Assembly: GCA_023399155.1 (NCBI GenBank)
Contig: JAEWQP010000029.1
Coordinates: 1-56,572, forward strand
DNA length: 56,572 nucleotides
Direction of reading: 5' to 3'
Origin: Verrucomicrobiota bacterium
Lineage (GTDB): Bacteria > Verrucomicrobiota > Verrucomicrobiia > Opitutales > Opitutaceae
Under the pieces are notes generated by a model. The model was not told the DNA's origin. It ran no database searches and worked only from the letters and a program-made list of their open reading frames with translations. Made by a program: the position numbers and the translations under genes. How positions within the stretch are numbered: the first letter of the stretch is position 1; each line of letters opens with the position of its first letter. This document shows positions 16,069 to 24,937 of this stretch, piece by piece.

Positions 16069-17220
16069 ATGAACTCGAACGGCACGATCCAATTCTCCCG
16101 GCGCTACAGGACCGCCTTGCGCGAGTTCCTGCGTGCAGCCGTCGGCGGGCGCCAGGAAGGCGACCGCGCCCGGGCGCTCGGCCACGAAGCGATCACCTTG
16201 AAAATGGATCCGCTCACGGTCGCCCGCGTTCACGCCCGGTCGGTCGCCGCCCTGGTTTCGCGGACCGGCCGCGAGGCTGCGCCTCTCCGGACCGACCCTG
16301 TCGCGCGCGCCGGGCGCTTTCTCTGCGATGTCCTCGGCCCGGTCATGCGCCACCAAGGCAACGGGAAGGCCCTGAGCCGTCGTATCCAGAAACTCGCGAC
16401 ACGCCTCAGGCAGCGATCGACGGAGATGACCGCGCTTGGCCGCAAACTGCGCCGGCAGACGGCCCGTCGGCGGTTCAGCGAGATGAGACTGGCCCTCGGG
16501 GCGCGGCGCAACCGCGAGTTGCTCGCCCAGGCGCGCCGCATGCAGGAGCAGTCGCGGCGCCTGGCGCGTCAGCTCCTGGTCTCCCAGGAGGAGGAACGCA
16601 AGGAGATCAGTCGCGACCTGCACGACGAGGTGGCCCAGATCCTCGCCGGAATCAATGTGCACCTGGCGGGCCTGCGCGAGTCGGCCGCCGTGCACGACCG
16701 GAGCCTGAGCCGTCGGATCGTCCAGGCCCAGCACCTCGTCGAGCAATCAGTGGAGGCCGTCCACCGCTTCGCACGCGAATTGCGCCCGGCCCTGCTCGAC
16801 GACCTCGGCCTCATGCCCGCACTGCGGTCGCTCATCCGCGGGCTTCCCGGCCGCAACGGCCTCGAAATCCAGATCAGTGCGGTCGGGGCGATCGAAACCA
16901 TCGACACATCGCGTCGGACGGTCCTGTACCGCGTGGCCCAGGAGGCCCTCACGAACGTGGTGCGCCACGCCCATGCCCGCAGCGCGACTGTTCGTATCGA
17001 TCGCAGCGATACACGCGTGCGGCTCGTCGTGCGCGACGACGGACGATCCTTCGCGGCCGACCGCGTGTTCGCGCTGCGATCCAACCACCGGCTCGGTCTC
17101 GTCGGCATGCGGGAGCGGGTGGAGATGCTCAGCGGGACGCTCGTGATCGCATCATCCCCCGGCAGCGGCACGACTGTCACAGCGACAGTCCCCCTGCGGC
17201 GTAATGGACGGAAGCCATGA
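16069..17220 (+). CDS. Histidine kinase, HisKA_3 type with RsbU-N-like input
   Basis: A 383 aa cytoplasmic kinase. Residues 11-65 (RRYRTALREFLRAA, GHEAITLKMDPLTVARVH) resemble the N-terminal domain of RsbU-type phosphatases, a KaiA-like fold used for partner binding. A long basic coiled coil follows (about 100-175). The HisKA_3 motif is at 174-195 with the phospho-acceptor His185 in SRDLHDEVAQ, and the ATPase domain shows QEALTNVVRHAHA (N box) and LGLVGMRERVEML (G box). This architecture pairs with NarL/LuxR regulators, and such a regulator is encoded 200 bases downstream. There are no membrane segments. Starts upstream of 16069 in frame are possible, but the domain begins there. Confidence 0.88.
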   Translation: MNSNGTIQFSRRYRTALREFLRAAVGGRQEGDRARALGHEAITLKMDPLTVARVHARSVAALVSRTGREAAPLRTDPVARAGRFLCDVLGPVMRHQGNGKALSRRIQKLATRLRQRSTEMTALGRKLRRQTARRRFSEMRLALGARRNRELLAQARRMQEQSRRLARQLLVSQEEERKEISRDLHDEVAQILAGINVHLAGLRESAAVHDRSLSRRIVQAQHLVEQSVEAVHRFARELRPALLDDLGLMPALRSLIRGLPGRNGLEIQISAVGAIETIDTSRRTVLYRVAQEALTNVVRHAHARSATVRIDRSDTRVRLVVRDDGRSFAADRVFALRSNHRLGLVGMRERVEMLSGTLVIASSPGSGTTVTATVPLRRNGRKP

Positions 17221-17421
17221 ACGCGCACTCCGCCATCGGGCCCAGAGGCCACGGAGGTGCGTGCCGAGTGCACCGAGCGTTTTCCGAGTGTTCGGACGTC
17301 CTCCGGTTGCACCTCGGAGGAGATCGACCCACGCTGACGCCTGAACTCGCGAACGAGCTCCCTCTGACCTCTTCCCAGAGGCGCCATCAAACCAGTGGCC
17401 GGGTCAGTTGAGGGTTCCCGG

Positions 17422-18102
17422 ATGAACGCACGCGTCACGATTCTCCTCGTCGAGGACCACGCCATTGTTCGCGAGGGCCTGCGCTCGCTCCTGATCATGT
17501 GCGAGGACTTCGACGTCGTTGGCGAAGCCGAGTCGGGACGGGAGGCGGTCGAGCTGGTGAAGAAACTCCGTCCCGCCATCGTGGTGATGGATATCGCCCT
17601 GCCCACGCTCAACGGTTTCGAGGCCACCCGCCAGATCCTGGCGATCGCGCCCAAAACGAAGGTGATCGTGCTCTCCGCCCACAGCGACGACGAATACGTC
17701 GCGCACATGCTCAGCGTCGGCGCCGCCGGTTATCTTGTGAAACAGAACTCCGGCCAGATCCTCGTGCGTGCGGTGCGCGAGATCGCGCGGGGCCATCCGT
17801 TTTTCAGCCCGGCGATCGCGCGGCGCCTCTCGGTCATCGCACAACGCGGGGTCCGAGGCGACACGCCCCGCCAGGAGCGGATGGAGACGCTCACTGCCCG
17901 CGAGGCCGAGGTGCTCCAGCGCGTCGCCGAAGGCGCAGCAAACAAGCAGATCGCCGCCGAACTCGGCATCAGCATCAAGACGGTCGAAAAACACCGCCAG
18001 AGACTGATGAACCGCCTGAACATCCACGACACGGCCGGACTCACCCGGCACGCCATCGCGACGGGCGTCATCGAGTGCAGCGTGCAGAAGACCACCCGGT
18101 GA
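17422..18102 (+). CDS. NarL/FixJ-type response regulator
   Basis: A 226 aa DNA-binding response regulator. The receiver domain (1-125) has the acidic pocket at LVEDHAIVREGL, phospho-acceptor Asp57 in VVMDIALP and switch residues in VIVLSAHS and LVKQNS. The LuxR-type HTH (about 152-212) reads LTAREAEVLQRVAEGAANKQIA and SIKTVEKHRQRLMNRLNI. It follows the HisKA_3 kinase and is its probable partner. The ATG at 17422 begins directly before the first receiver strand. Target genes are unknown; the adjacent stress cassette is a reasonable candidate. Confidence 0.92.
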   Translation: MNARVTILLVEDHAIVREGLRSLLIMCEDFDVVGEAESGREAVELVKKLRPAIVVMDIALPTLNGFEATRQILAIAPKTKVIVLSAHSDDEYVAHMLSVGAAGYLVKQNSGQILVRAVREIARGHPFFSPAIARRLSVIAQRGVRGDTPRQERMETLTAREAEVLQRVAEGAANKQIAAELGISIKTVEKHRQRLMNRLNIHDTAGLTRHAIATGVIECSVQKTTR

Positions 18103-18291
18103 CGGGTGCCGCGGCGGCACGCACTCCGCCGTGCAAGGCGGCCCCATTGCGGTCCGTCGGAGCCCGAAGCGATTTGCGGTGGCGCACAATCGGCATAACC
18201 TCCCGCGAAGTGAGTGCCGCCTGGCCGTCGACGCCCGCTTGCGGATGTCCGCGCAACACGACGGCACGGGGCGCACGAGGAGACTGCGATC

Positions 18292-19764
18292 ATGAAAGTG
18301 CTGCTGCTCTATCCTACGTTTCCGGATACATTCTGGAGCTTCAAGCACGTCCTGAAGTTCATCCACAAGCGCGCGGCGTTGCCGCCCCTGGGTCTGCTCA
18401 CCGTGGCAGCGATGCTTCCGGAGGACTGGGAGTTGCGCCTCGTCGACCTGAATGTAGGGCACCTCCGTGATCACGACATCGCCTGGGCCGACCTGGTGAT
18501 GATCAGCGCCATGATCGTCCAGCGTACATCCGCCGAAGACCTCATCGCCCGCTGCCGCCTCGCCGGGAAGACGATCGTCGCGGGCGGGCCGCTGTTCACC
18601 GCCGAGCCCGACCAGTTCCCACTCGTCGACCACCTGGTCCTGAACGAGGCGGAAATCACGCTGCCGGAATTCCTGCGCGACTTTCAACGGGGACAGGCCC
18701 GCCACGCCTACGCGTCCCCGCGGCTGCCCGAACTCGCCGGCACGCCCACGCCGCGCTGGGACCTGATCAACCTGCGCCACTACGCCTCGATGTGCGTGCA
18801 GTACTCGCGCGGCTGCCCGTTCGATTGTGAGTTCTGCAGCGTCACGGCGATGTTCGGACACCGGCCGCGGCTGAAAGCAGCGCCCCAGGTGATCGCCGAA
18901 CTCGACGCGCTCTGGGATCGCGGCTGGCGCGGGACGGTCTTCTTCGTCGATGACAACTTCATCGGAAACAAGCGCTCGCTGCGCGACGAACTCCTCCCGG
19001 CGCTGCAACGGTGGCGCGAGGGCAGGCGTGGTTTCGCCTTCTATACCGAGGCATCCATCAATCTCGCCGACGATCCCGGCCTCATGCGCATGATGGTCGG
19101 GGCCGGCTTTGACCAGGTCTTCATCGGCATCGAGACGCCGGATGAGGCGGGTCTGGCCGAGTGCAACAAGCGCCAGAACCGTCACCGCGACCTCATCGCC
19201 GACATCAAGCGCATCCAGCGCGCCGGCATCCAGGTGCAGGGCGGGTTCATCGTCGGCTTCGACAACGACCTGCCGGGCATCTTCCAGCGGCAGATCGACT
19301 TCATCCAGCGGAGCGGGATCGTCACCGCGATGGTCGGCATGCTCCAGGCTGTACCCGGGACGCGGCTACACGAGCGCCTGGCGCAACAGGGGCGCCTGCT
19401 TGGCCGGTCGAGCGGCGACAACGCCGACGGCACGACCAACTTCACCTCCTGCATGGGCGGCGAGGTCCTCCGCGAGGGTTATCGGCGCCTGATGCACCAT
19501 CTCTATTCACCCGGGCCGTATTACGCGCGGGTGCGGACCTTCATGCGCGAGTACCACCCGGTCTCGCGTGCCACCTCCACGAAGCTGCGCGATTCCATGG
19601 CGTTCCTCCGGGCGACGCTCCGGCTCGGTGTGCTCGGCCGCGAGCGCTTCCAGTTCTGGGGCCTGCTCGTCTGGACCTGCTTCCGCCGGCCGCGGCTGCT
19701 GCCGACAGCCGTGACCCTCTCCATCTACGGCTACCATTTCCGCCGGTGCGCCGCCGCGCAGTGA
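18292..19764 (+). CDS. B12-binding radical SAM protein (DUF4070 type)
   Basis: A 490 aa radical SAM enzyme with an N-terminal cobalamin-binding domain (about 1-145), a radical SAM core with the CxxxCxxC cluster at Cys175, Cys179 and Cys182 (RGCPFDCEFC), and a C-terminal DUF4070-like extension. The N-terminal domain lacks an obvious DxHxxG motif, as in many members. The family includes hopanoid C2-methylase HpnP and other methyl transfer enzymes, but it is broad and no hopanoid or natural product genes lie beside this one, so the substrate is unknown. The start at 18292 begins with the Rossmann strand MKVLLLYPTF. Confidence 0.88.
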   Translation: MKVLLLYPTFPDTFWSFKHVLKFIHKRAALPPLGLLTVAAMLPEDWELRLVDLNVGHLRDHDIAWADLVMISAMIVQRTSAEDLIARCRLAGKTIVAGGPLFTAEPDQFPLVDHLVLNEAEITLPEFLRDFQRGQARHAYASPRLPELAGTPTPRWDLINLRHYASMCVQYSRGCPFDCEFCSVTAMFGHRPRLKAAPQVIAELDALWDRGWRGTVFFVDDNFIGNKRSLRDELLPALQRWREGRRGFAFYTEASINLADDPGLMRMMVGAGFDQVFIGIETPDEAGLAECNKRQNRHRDLIADIKRIQRAGIQVQGGFIVGFDNDLPGIFQRQIDFIQRSGIVTAMVGMLQAVPGTRLHERLAQQGRLLGRSSGDNADGTTNFTSCMGGEVLREGYRRLMHHLYSPGPYYARVRTFMREYHPVSRATSTKLRDSMAFLRATLRLGVLGRERFQFWGLLVWTCFRRPRLLPTAVTLSIYGYHFRRCAAAQ

Positions 19765-19770
19765 GCCTGA

Positions 19771-19801
19771 AAAGAGCCGTTGGGCACAGAGATCACGGAG
19801 G
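19771..19801. repeat. Dispersed CACAGAGATCACGGAGG repeat
   Basis: About 31 bases almost identical to 7092-7122 (roughly three mismatches). It lies directly after the stop of the radical SAM gene. Related sequences in the opposite orientation occur near 50405-50435. Confidence 0.7.
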
Positions 19802-19830
19802 ATGGAGCCGGGGGCGGCCCCCTGCGACCT

Positions 19831-19858
19831 GCTTCAACTGAGCATATCAGGCTGAAGC
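19831..19858. terminator. Stem-loop between convergent genes
   Basis: An imperfect hairpin: GCTTCA pairs with TGAAGC and an inner CTGA pairs with TCAG. It stands between the radical SAM gene and the convergent purH gene. There is no T tract, so it may be a weak or bidirectional terminator. Confidence 0.35.
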
Positions 19859-19930
19859 GGCGGCCTTCGCCGGACGAACGAGCAGTCCGGGAAGCGCCGT
19901 GTGGCGAGGGGCGCGGATTGCCCCACCGGA

Positions 19931-21505
19931 TCAATGCTTGAAGTGCCGGATGCCGGTGAAGACCATCGCCATCCCGCGCTCGTCGGCGGCGGCGATCACG
20001 TCGGCATCGCGCACCGAGCCACCGGGCTGGATCGCGGATGTCGCTCCCGCGTCGGCCGCGGCGATCAGGCCATCCGGGAACGGGAAAAGCGCCTCGGACA
20101 CGACCACCGAGCCCGTGAGATCGAGCCCGGCTTCGCCGGCCTTCCACACCGCGATGCGCGAACTGTCGACCCGCGCCATCTGCCCGGCCCCGATGCCGAG
20201 CGTGCGTTCACCGCGGCAGTAGACGATCGCGTTTGACTTCACGTGCTTGCACACCCGCCAGCCGAACATCATCGATGCCCATTCCTCGGCGCTCGGCTGC
20301 CGCTTCGTCACCACCTTGAACTCGGCGGGGTTGCCGAGGATCGCATCGCGGTCCTGCACGAGCACGCCGCCGATGACCGAGCGCACCTCGCGCATCGAAT
20401 CGGCGCCGAGTCCCTGCTTCGCGATCATCAGCCGGAGATTCTTCTTCCTGGCGAAGATCGCGCGCGCCTCGTCGCTGAAGCGGGGGGCGATGATCACCTC
20501 GGTGAAGATGTCCTTGATCTCGTTCGCCAGCGCGGCGTCGAGCGTCTGGTTGACCACGATGATGCCGCCAAACGGCGCCTGGCGATCGGTCGCGAAGGCA
20601 AGGTCCCAGGCGTCCTTGAGGGACGCGGCGCTGGCCACGCCGCAGGGATTCGTGTGCTTGAGGATCGCGACCGTCGGTTTCTCGAATTCACCGATCAGGT
20701 ACGTCGCCGACGTGATATCCAGGATGTTGTTATAACTGAGTTCCTTGCCCTGCAGCTGTTCGAAATGGTCGTGGAACGTGCCGTAGAGCGCGGCCTTCTG
20801 GTGCGGGTTTTCACCATAGCGCAGCGCCTGCGCCTTCTTGTGCGACAGGGTGACGGCCGAGGGAAAACCGCTGATCGCCTCGAGATCCGGCTCGTCGGCA
20901 TTGGCCTCCAGATAGCGCGCGATCGCGGCGTCGTAGCTGGCTGTGCGCTGAAAGACCTTGAGCGCGAGCGTGCGACGCAAGGCCGGCAGCGTCCCTGGCG
21001 CGTCGAGCGCGGCAAGGACGGCGCCGTAATCGGCAGGATCGCACACGACTGAGACGGCCTCGTGGTTTTTCGCCGCGCTGCGAAGCATGGACGGACCGCC
21101 GATATCGATGTTTTCGATCGCCTCCTCGCGCGTGACGTCCGCCTTCGCGACGGTCGACTCGAATGGATACAGGTTCACCACGACCAGATCGATCAGGTCG
21201 ATGCCGTGCTGTTTTGCCTGCTCAAGATGCTCGTGGCTGTCGCGCCGGCAGAGCAACCCGCCATGCACCTTGGGGTGCAGCGTCTTGACCCGGCCCTCCA
21301 TCATCTCGGGAAACCCGGTGTGCGCGCTCACATCGGTGACCGGCAGGCCCGCATCGCGGAGCATCTTCGCAGTGCCGCCGGTGGACAGCAGCGTGAAGCC
21401 GTGGCGCTGCACGAGCGCGGTGGCGAAATCGAGGAGGCCGGACTTGTCGCTGACGGAGAGGAGCGCGAGCTTGTTCACCCGCGAGATTTCCCCGACGCGG
21501 ACCAT
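19931..21505 (-). CDS. purH: Bifunctional AICAR transformylase / IMP cyclohydrolase
   Basis: Catalyses the last two steps of de novo IMP synthesis. The 524 aa product has the IMP cyclohydrolase domain at the N-terminus (NKLALLSVSDKSGL, LLSTGGTAKMLRDAG, RVKTLHPKVHGGLL) and the AICAR transformylase domain from about 210 on (LRYGENPHQKAALYG, LKHTNPCGVA, CKHVKSNAIVY, GAGQMARVDS, QPGGSVRDADVI). The length is normal. The ATG at 21505 is chosen; a GTG nine codons later with a GGGGAAA site upstream is an alternative. It lies 38 bases after an aminotransferase gene on the same strand, probably in one transcript. Confidence 0.96.
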   Translation of the reverse strand: MVRVGEISRVNKLALLSVSDKSGLLDFATALVQRHGFTLLSTGGTAKMLRDAGLPVTDVSAHTGFPEMMEGRVKTLHPKVHGGLLCRRDSHEHLEQAKQHGIDLIDLVVVNLYPFESTVAKADVTREEAIENIDIGGPSMLRSAAKNHEAVSVVCDPADYGAVLAALDAPGTLPALRRTLALKVFQRTASYDAAIARYLEANADEPDLEAISGFPSAVTLSHKKAQALRYGENPHQKAALYGTFHDHFEQLQGKELSYNNILDITSATYLIGEFEKPTVAILKHTNPCGVASAASLKDAWDLAFATDRQAPFGGIIVVNQTLDAALANEIKDIFTEVIIAPRFSDEARAIFARKKNLRLMIAKQGLGADSMREVRSVIGGVLVQDRDAILGNPAEFKVVTKRQPSAEEWASMMFGWRVCKHVKSNAIVYCRGERTLGIGAGQMARVDSSRIAVWKAGEAGLDLTGSVVVSEALFPFPDGLIAAADAGATSAIQPGGSVRDADVIAAADERGMAMVFTGIRHFKH

Positions 21506-21543
21506 TCCGGGCAAGAAGAAAGGCGATCGCCGGCACTGGCGCG

Positions 21544-22455
21544 CTACACGCGCAGCTCCGGATGGAGAGCCGCATAGTCGCGCGTGTACTCCGCGAAGGC
21601 CGCCTTGAGCCGGGCGGTGACCGTTTCGGGCCCGACAATGAAGCGATGCGCATCGATGGCCTCGACGGGGCCGACATCGCGTGTCGACGACGTGAGAAAG
21701 CACTCCCCAAACGAGGCGAAGTCCGCCGGTCGGACCGGCTCTTCCCGCAGTTCGAGCCCGGCGCGCGCGGCGATCGACCCGACGATCAACTCACGCGTGA
21801 TCCCCTCGAGTATTCCCGCGCCCAGCGGCGGCGTGATCACCACCCCACGGCGTGCAAAGAAGATATTGCACACCGCGGCCTCCGTGACCTCCCCCTGCTG
21901 ATTCAATATAACAACCTCGTCGGCCCCGCGCGCCCTGGCCTCGCGCAGGCAGAGGAGATTGTTGAGATAGTTGCCGGTCTTCCAAGCCGGGTTGAGTGCG
22001 TTCGGGGGATTGCGATACAGCGCCGAGGCCACGCTGAGGTGCAAACCGGCCCGGCCGGGCTTGGGGGCGCCGATCTTCAGCTTCTGCACGAGCAGCACCC
22101 AGGTCGGGGTGTCGGCCAGCGCTATATCAAGGCCGATCGGCCCCGCGCCGCGCGTGGCCTGCAGACGCACATAGACCTCGCCTGTCTCACCGGTATGCTC
22201 GCGCCACGCCGCGACGGTTCGCTTGATCTCGGCGACGAGGCTCTCCGGCGAGAGCCCATGGGCCAGATGCAGTGCGCGCGCCGAGCGTTCCAGACGACGC
22301 CAGTGCTCCTCGAACCCGAACAGCACGCCATGATACGTGCGCCACACTTCATAAATGGCATCGCCATACAGAAAGCCGCGATTCAGCGGCGAAAGCGAAG
22401 GCTCGGATGCATCGTGCAGCCGCCCGTTGGTATTGGCCTGGATGTACTCGCCCAT
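21544..22455 (-). CDS. Class IV aminotransferase (BCAT / D-amino acid / ADC lyase group)
   Basis: A 303 aa pyridoxal phosphate enzyme of fold type IV. Visible are the opening GFLYGDAIYEVWRTY, the PLP lysine in NPAWKTGNYLNNLL, the EVVILNQQGEVTEAAVCNIFF motif (as DEVVILNQQGEVTEA), and GILEGITRELIV near the phosphate site. Branched-chain aminotransferase, D-alanine aminotransferase and aminodeoxychorismate lyase share this fold. The motifs do not settle which, although the T-GNYLNN lysine context is like that of D-amino acid and BCAT-like members. The ATG at 22455 is chosen because the preceding residues are unrelated. It is upstream of purH. Confidence 0.85.
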   Translation of the reverse strand: MGEYIQANTNGRLHDASEPSLSPLNRGFLYGDAIYEVWRTYHGVLFGFEEHWRRLERSARALHLAHGLSPESLVAEIKRTVAAWREHTGETGEVYVRLQATRGAGPIGLDIALADTPTWVLLVQKLKIGAPKPGRAGLHLSVASALYRNPPNALNPAWKTGNYLNNLLCLREARARGADEVVILNQQGEVTEAAVCNIFFARRGVVITPPLGAGILEGITRELIVGSIAARAGLELREEPVRPADFASFGECFLTSSTRDVGPVEAIDAHRFIVGPETVTARLKAAFAEYTRDYAALHPELRV

Positions 22456-22497
22456 GGCAGAGTTGGCTACGCTCCTCCTGCGCCGCGCGGCAAACAA

Positions 22498-22531
22498 CAA
22501 AAAAGCCCGCCGCACACGCGACGGGCTTGAG
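22498..22531 (-). terminator. Rho-independent terminator
   Basis: On the minus strand a GC-rich hairpin (AAGCCCGTCGC pairing with GCGGCGGGCTT, one or two mismatches) ends in six T residues. It lies 37 bases beyond the stop of the coiled-coil/HTH gene and separates it from the aminotransferase-purH transcript. Confidence 0.88.
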
Positions 22532-22567
22532 GATGATTCGTGCTATGCGTGCGTGCTCGGGGGCGTC

Positions 22568-23005
22568 TCAGGATCCCGCGCCACCCGCAGCCGACGCGGT
22601 GGCCTTCTCGGGCGCGGACGTGCGCGTGAGACCGGCGGAGCGTTTGATATTCTGCACCGTGGGCAGCGAAACCCCGAAGCGTTTCGCGACGGCGCTGCCG
22701 GTGCCGCCTTCCTTCACGGCAGCGAGGATGCTCTCACGCAGCTCGGGCGTGATGGTGGTGCGCTTGCGACGCGCCGCCTTGGTGCCCGCCGCGGCCTTGC
22801 TCGCGGCCTTGCCCGCCTTGCGCCCGCGCCTCGGACCCGCCTTTTCCAGGGCCTTCAGCGCCTTGATCAAATCACTGCGGCTCGCGAAGCCCAGTTCCGT
22901 GTGCGCGCGTGCCAGGGCCGTTTCCCGCTCCTCCAGGACTGCCTTCTCCAGCTGGACGATCTTAGCCTTATAGTCTGCGAGTTCCTTGATTTTGGATGAG
23001 AGCAT
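22568..23005 (-). CDS. H-NS-like coiled coil with C-terminal helix-turn-helix
   Basis: A 145 aa basic protein in three parts. Residues 1-55 are a predicted coiled coil (KIKELADYKAKIVQLEKAV, ETALARAHTELGF). Residues 56-82 form an Ala/Lys/Arg-rich linker like those of histone-like proteins (RRGRKAGKAASKAAAGTKAA). Residues 86-127 form a homeodomain-like HTH (TPELRESILAAVKEGGTGS, AVAKRFGVSLPTVQNIKRSAG), as in Hin-type recombinases and transposases. There is no catalytic domain. The layout suggests an oligomerising, sequence-reading chromatin or silencing protein. It is monocistronic, has a strong terminator and an AT-rich upstream region (23010-23075), unusual for this GC-rich window. Confidence 0.7.
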   Translation of the reverse strand: MLSSKIKELADYKAKIVQLEKAVLEERETALARAHTELGFASRSDLIKALKALEKAGPRRGRKAGKAASKAAAGTKAARRKRTTITPELRESILAAVKEGGTGSAVAKRFGVSLPTVQNIKRSAGLTRTSAPEKATASAAGGAGS

Positions 23006-23009
23006 ACGG

Positions 23010-23075
23010 CGGCATGGTCGCTATTTATAGGGACAAGGCAACTGTAATAGTGTGTTATAATCCTATAGCAGCGCG
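23010..23075 (-). promoter_or_regulatory. AT-rich upstream region of the coiled-coil/HTH gene
   Basis: An AT-rich island in an otherwise GC-rich window, with several TATA-like hexamers on the minus strand (GGATTATAACAC, CCTATAAATAGC). It is a likely promoter and a possible autoregulatory target. I cannot pick one -35/-10 pair. Confidence 0.4.
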
Positions 23076-23255
23076 AAATCGCGGTGCGTAGGTTCATCCG
23101 AATCGCGTGGACGTCACGCGCCCCTATTCAGCTACCGAAGCCATCGAGAGGAAATGTCGGCTGGATTCCGGTTTGCTCTAGGGGAAAGCCCCTCCTCACG
23201 GGTGGGAGCCGCACTGCTGGCGCAGAATGCACCGTTGTGGCACCCTGCGCCTGCT

Positions 23256-23453
23256 ATGAACATGACGACCACCCCCCCTTGGATGTCCCTGCTCATTCCG
23301 CCCGACCGCCTGCAACCGTTGGAGGTACAACTCCCGGATCTCACGGTGTGCCGCGCCGTGTGGACCGGCTCGCGGTGGTGGAGTGACGGCCGGGAGGTCT
23401 CCCCGCTTGCGTGGCGTGCCCTCAACGCGCCCGAACTCGCGATCGCTGTCTGA
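23256..23453 (+). CDS. Small hypothetical protein
   Basis: A 65 aa protein of unknown family, weakly supported. It reads like a compact domain (SLLIPPDRLQPLEVQLPDLTVCR... WTGSRWWSDGREVSP; parts quoted), rich in Pro and Trp, without a signal peptide. The next structure downstream is a long perfect palindrome that could end its transcript. Confidence 0.4.
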   Translation: MNMTTTPPWMSLLIPPDRLQPLEVQLPDLTVCRAVWTGSRWWSDGREVSPLAWRALNAPELAIAV

Positions 23454-23495
23454 GCCGCCAGCGACAGCCGCTTCCCTTTCCGAGCAGTCATCCAT

Positions 23496-23523
23496 CGGCC
23501 GGCCGAGTGATCTCGGCCGGCCG
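23496..23523. terminator. 12-bp perfect palindromic hairpin
   Basis: CGGCCGGCCGAG and CTCGGCCGGCCG are perfect complements around a TGAT loop. It sits between the small plus-strand gene and the convergent hydrolase gene, so it is a candidate bidirectional terminator. The downstream bases GTGTTCTT are only moderately T-rich. A protein-binding palindrome is the alternative. Confidence 0.5.
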
Positions 23524-23572
23524 GTGTTCTTCCGTGCATCGTACTGGGGCCGGCTTCGATTCGCGCGTCTCG

Positions 23573-24505
23573 TTAGCGCACCCGCCCGCGGACCAGGTCC
23601 AGGAGCGGCCGCACCGTCTCCGGCCGCCGCGGGTTGATGTGCCGCCCCGGCACCCAGAGGAGGTCGCGCGGTTCGCCCGCGGCCTCGTGGAGCCGGGTGA
23701 TCTGTTCTCGCGGCAGCCGCTGGTCATCCAGCGCACCGACAATCACGACGGGCCGCGGCGCGATGCGCGCCACCCAGGTGGCGGTGTCAAACGAGGCTCC
23801 ATGGGCGAGGCGATGCAGCAGCCAGGTGGTGCCCCGGCGCAGCCAGCCGGTGTTGATCCGGCGCTGAAGGTTGGCCTCCAGCCAGGCGGCGTTGTCGGCT
23901 GCGCCCTGGATCAACCAGACCCGGGTGAAACGCGTGTCGTTTCCACCGGCGACGGCGGCAAACGGCACGCCAAGGCTGACCCCCACCAGTTCGACCCGCG
24001 CCGCATCGACCCAGGGCTGCTGCAGGATCCAGTCCAGCGCCTGCGAGAGGGCGCGCGGTGTATCCACCAACGCGCGACGCATCCCGGGTGCATGCCGCAG
24101 TCCCTGCCAGAGCCCGCGGATCCGGTCCGGCCCGTCGTAGGGATAATCGACCGCAACAACGGCAATACCCCCGGGTTCTCCGACCAGCCGGACGGCATCG
24201 CGGCCCGTCCGGTGCCCGCCCAGCACCACGACGACCGGCCGCGGCCCCGCCTGGTCGTGATCGCGCACCACGCCGAGGCGCACGACGAAGCCATCGGCCG
24301 CGCGCAGTTCGACCAGTTCCCCCGAATCGCCGGCGGTGACCGCGACGCTGGCAATCGGCGCCCGCGGCGCCGAGAATCGCTCCGGGCGAGGCGCACCCAA
24401 GGCCACCAGCCAGGCGCCCACGATGCCGGCGAACAGGAGGGTCAGCAGCACCGTTCCCAAAGCGAACCTGCGCAGCCTTAGCCGTGTGCGGGGACGAAAT
24501 CGCAT
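23573..24505 (-). CDS. Membrane-anchored alpha/beta hydrolase
   Basis: A 310 aa protein with a basic N-terminus and one membrane segment (about 15-35, ALGTVLLTLLFAGIVGAWL), then an alpha/beta hydrolase fold. The nucleophile elbow is GVSLGVP (G-x-S-x-G), the probable acid is in VIVGALDDQRLP, and the histidine in VPGRHINP. It also has PVVVVLGGHRTG near the oxyanion strand. The substrate is unknown; the fold covers esterases, peptidases and others. The ATG at 24505 gives a standard positive-inside anchor. Confidence 0.8.
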   Translation of the reverse strand: MRFRPRTRLRLRRFALGTVLLTLLFAGIVGAWLVALGAPRPERFSAPRAPIASVAVTAGDSGELVELRAADGFVVRLGVVRDHDQAGPRPVVVVLGGHRTGRDAVRLVGEPGGIAVVAVDYPYDGPDRIRGLWQGLRHAPGMRRALVDTPRALSQALDWILQQPWVDAARVELVGVSLGVPFAAVAGGNDTRFTRVWLIQGAADNAAWLEANLQRRINTGWLRRGTTWLLHRLAHGASFDTATWVARIAPRPVVIVGALDDQRLPREQITRLHEAAGEPRDLLWVPGRHINPRRPETVRPLLDLVRGRVR

Positions 24506-24937
24506 ACCCTGCGTTAGCCCGGATCCGCCGCTGTGCAACCCCGAGCCTTCCCGCCACCCAAAACGCATCTGGGGAAAACTCCATGGATCGGCCGGGGTGC
24601 GGGCTCCGGCCTGTGCGGGTTTGACGACACGTTTACCCGGACGGACTGAACACATCCACCGGGTCGCCGTCGCTAGAATCTGTCATGAACTTCCCTGCGC
24701 AGTGTCTCCCAGGTAGGGCCTGTTCTCCGAACCCGCCGGCGAGTGCGTATCGGCCTACTCGGCGCGCTCGGTTCCGAGGCCACGCCTGCGGCCGACAAGA
24801 CCGCTCGCGCCGCGAACCGGACCAAGCGCGCCCTGCCTGCGAAGTCGTCTTCGCGAGTGCATGACACGTTCCAGGGAACAACACTTCAATTCGTCCACGC
24901 CGCGTCGCGACCGCTCTTCAACCCGTTCACATCCGCC
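24506..24937. other. Divergent intergenic region, nothing recognised
   Basis: About 430 bases between divergently transcribed genes. No repeat, RNA or gene is apparent; promoters for both flanking genes are expected here. Confidence 0.4.

Noticed and set aside
18292..19764. Assignment of the radical SAM protein as hopanoid C2-methylase HpnP
   Set aside because: The domain layout is compatible, but the family is broad and no hopanoid gene is in the window; a specific name would be unsupported.
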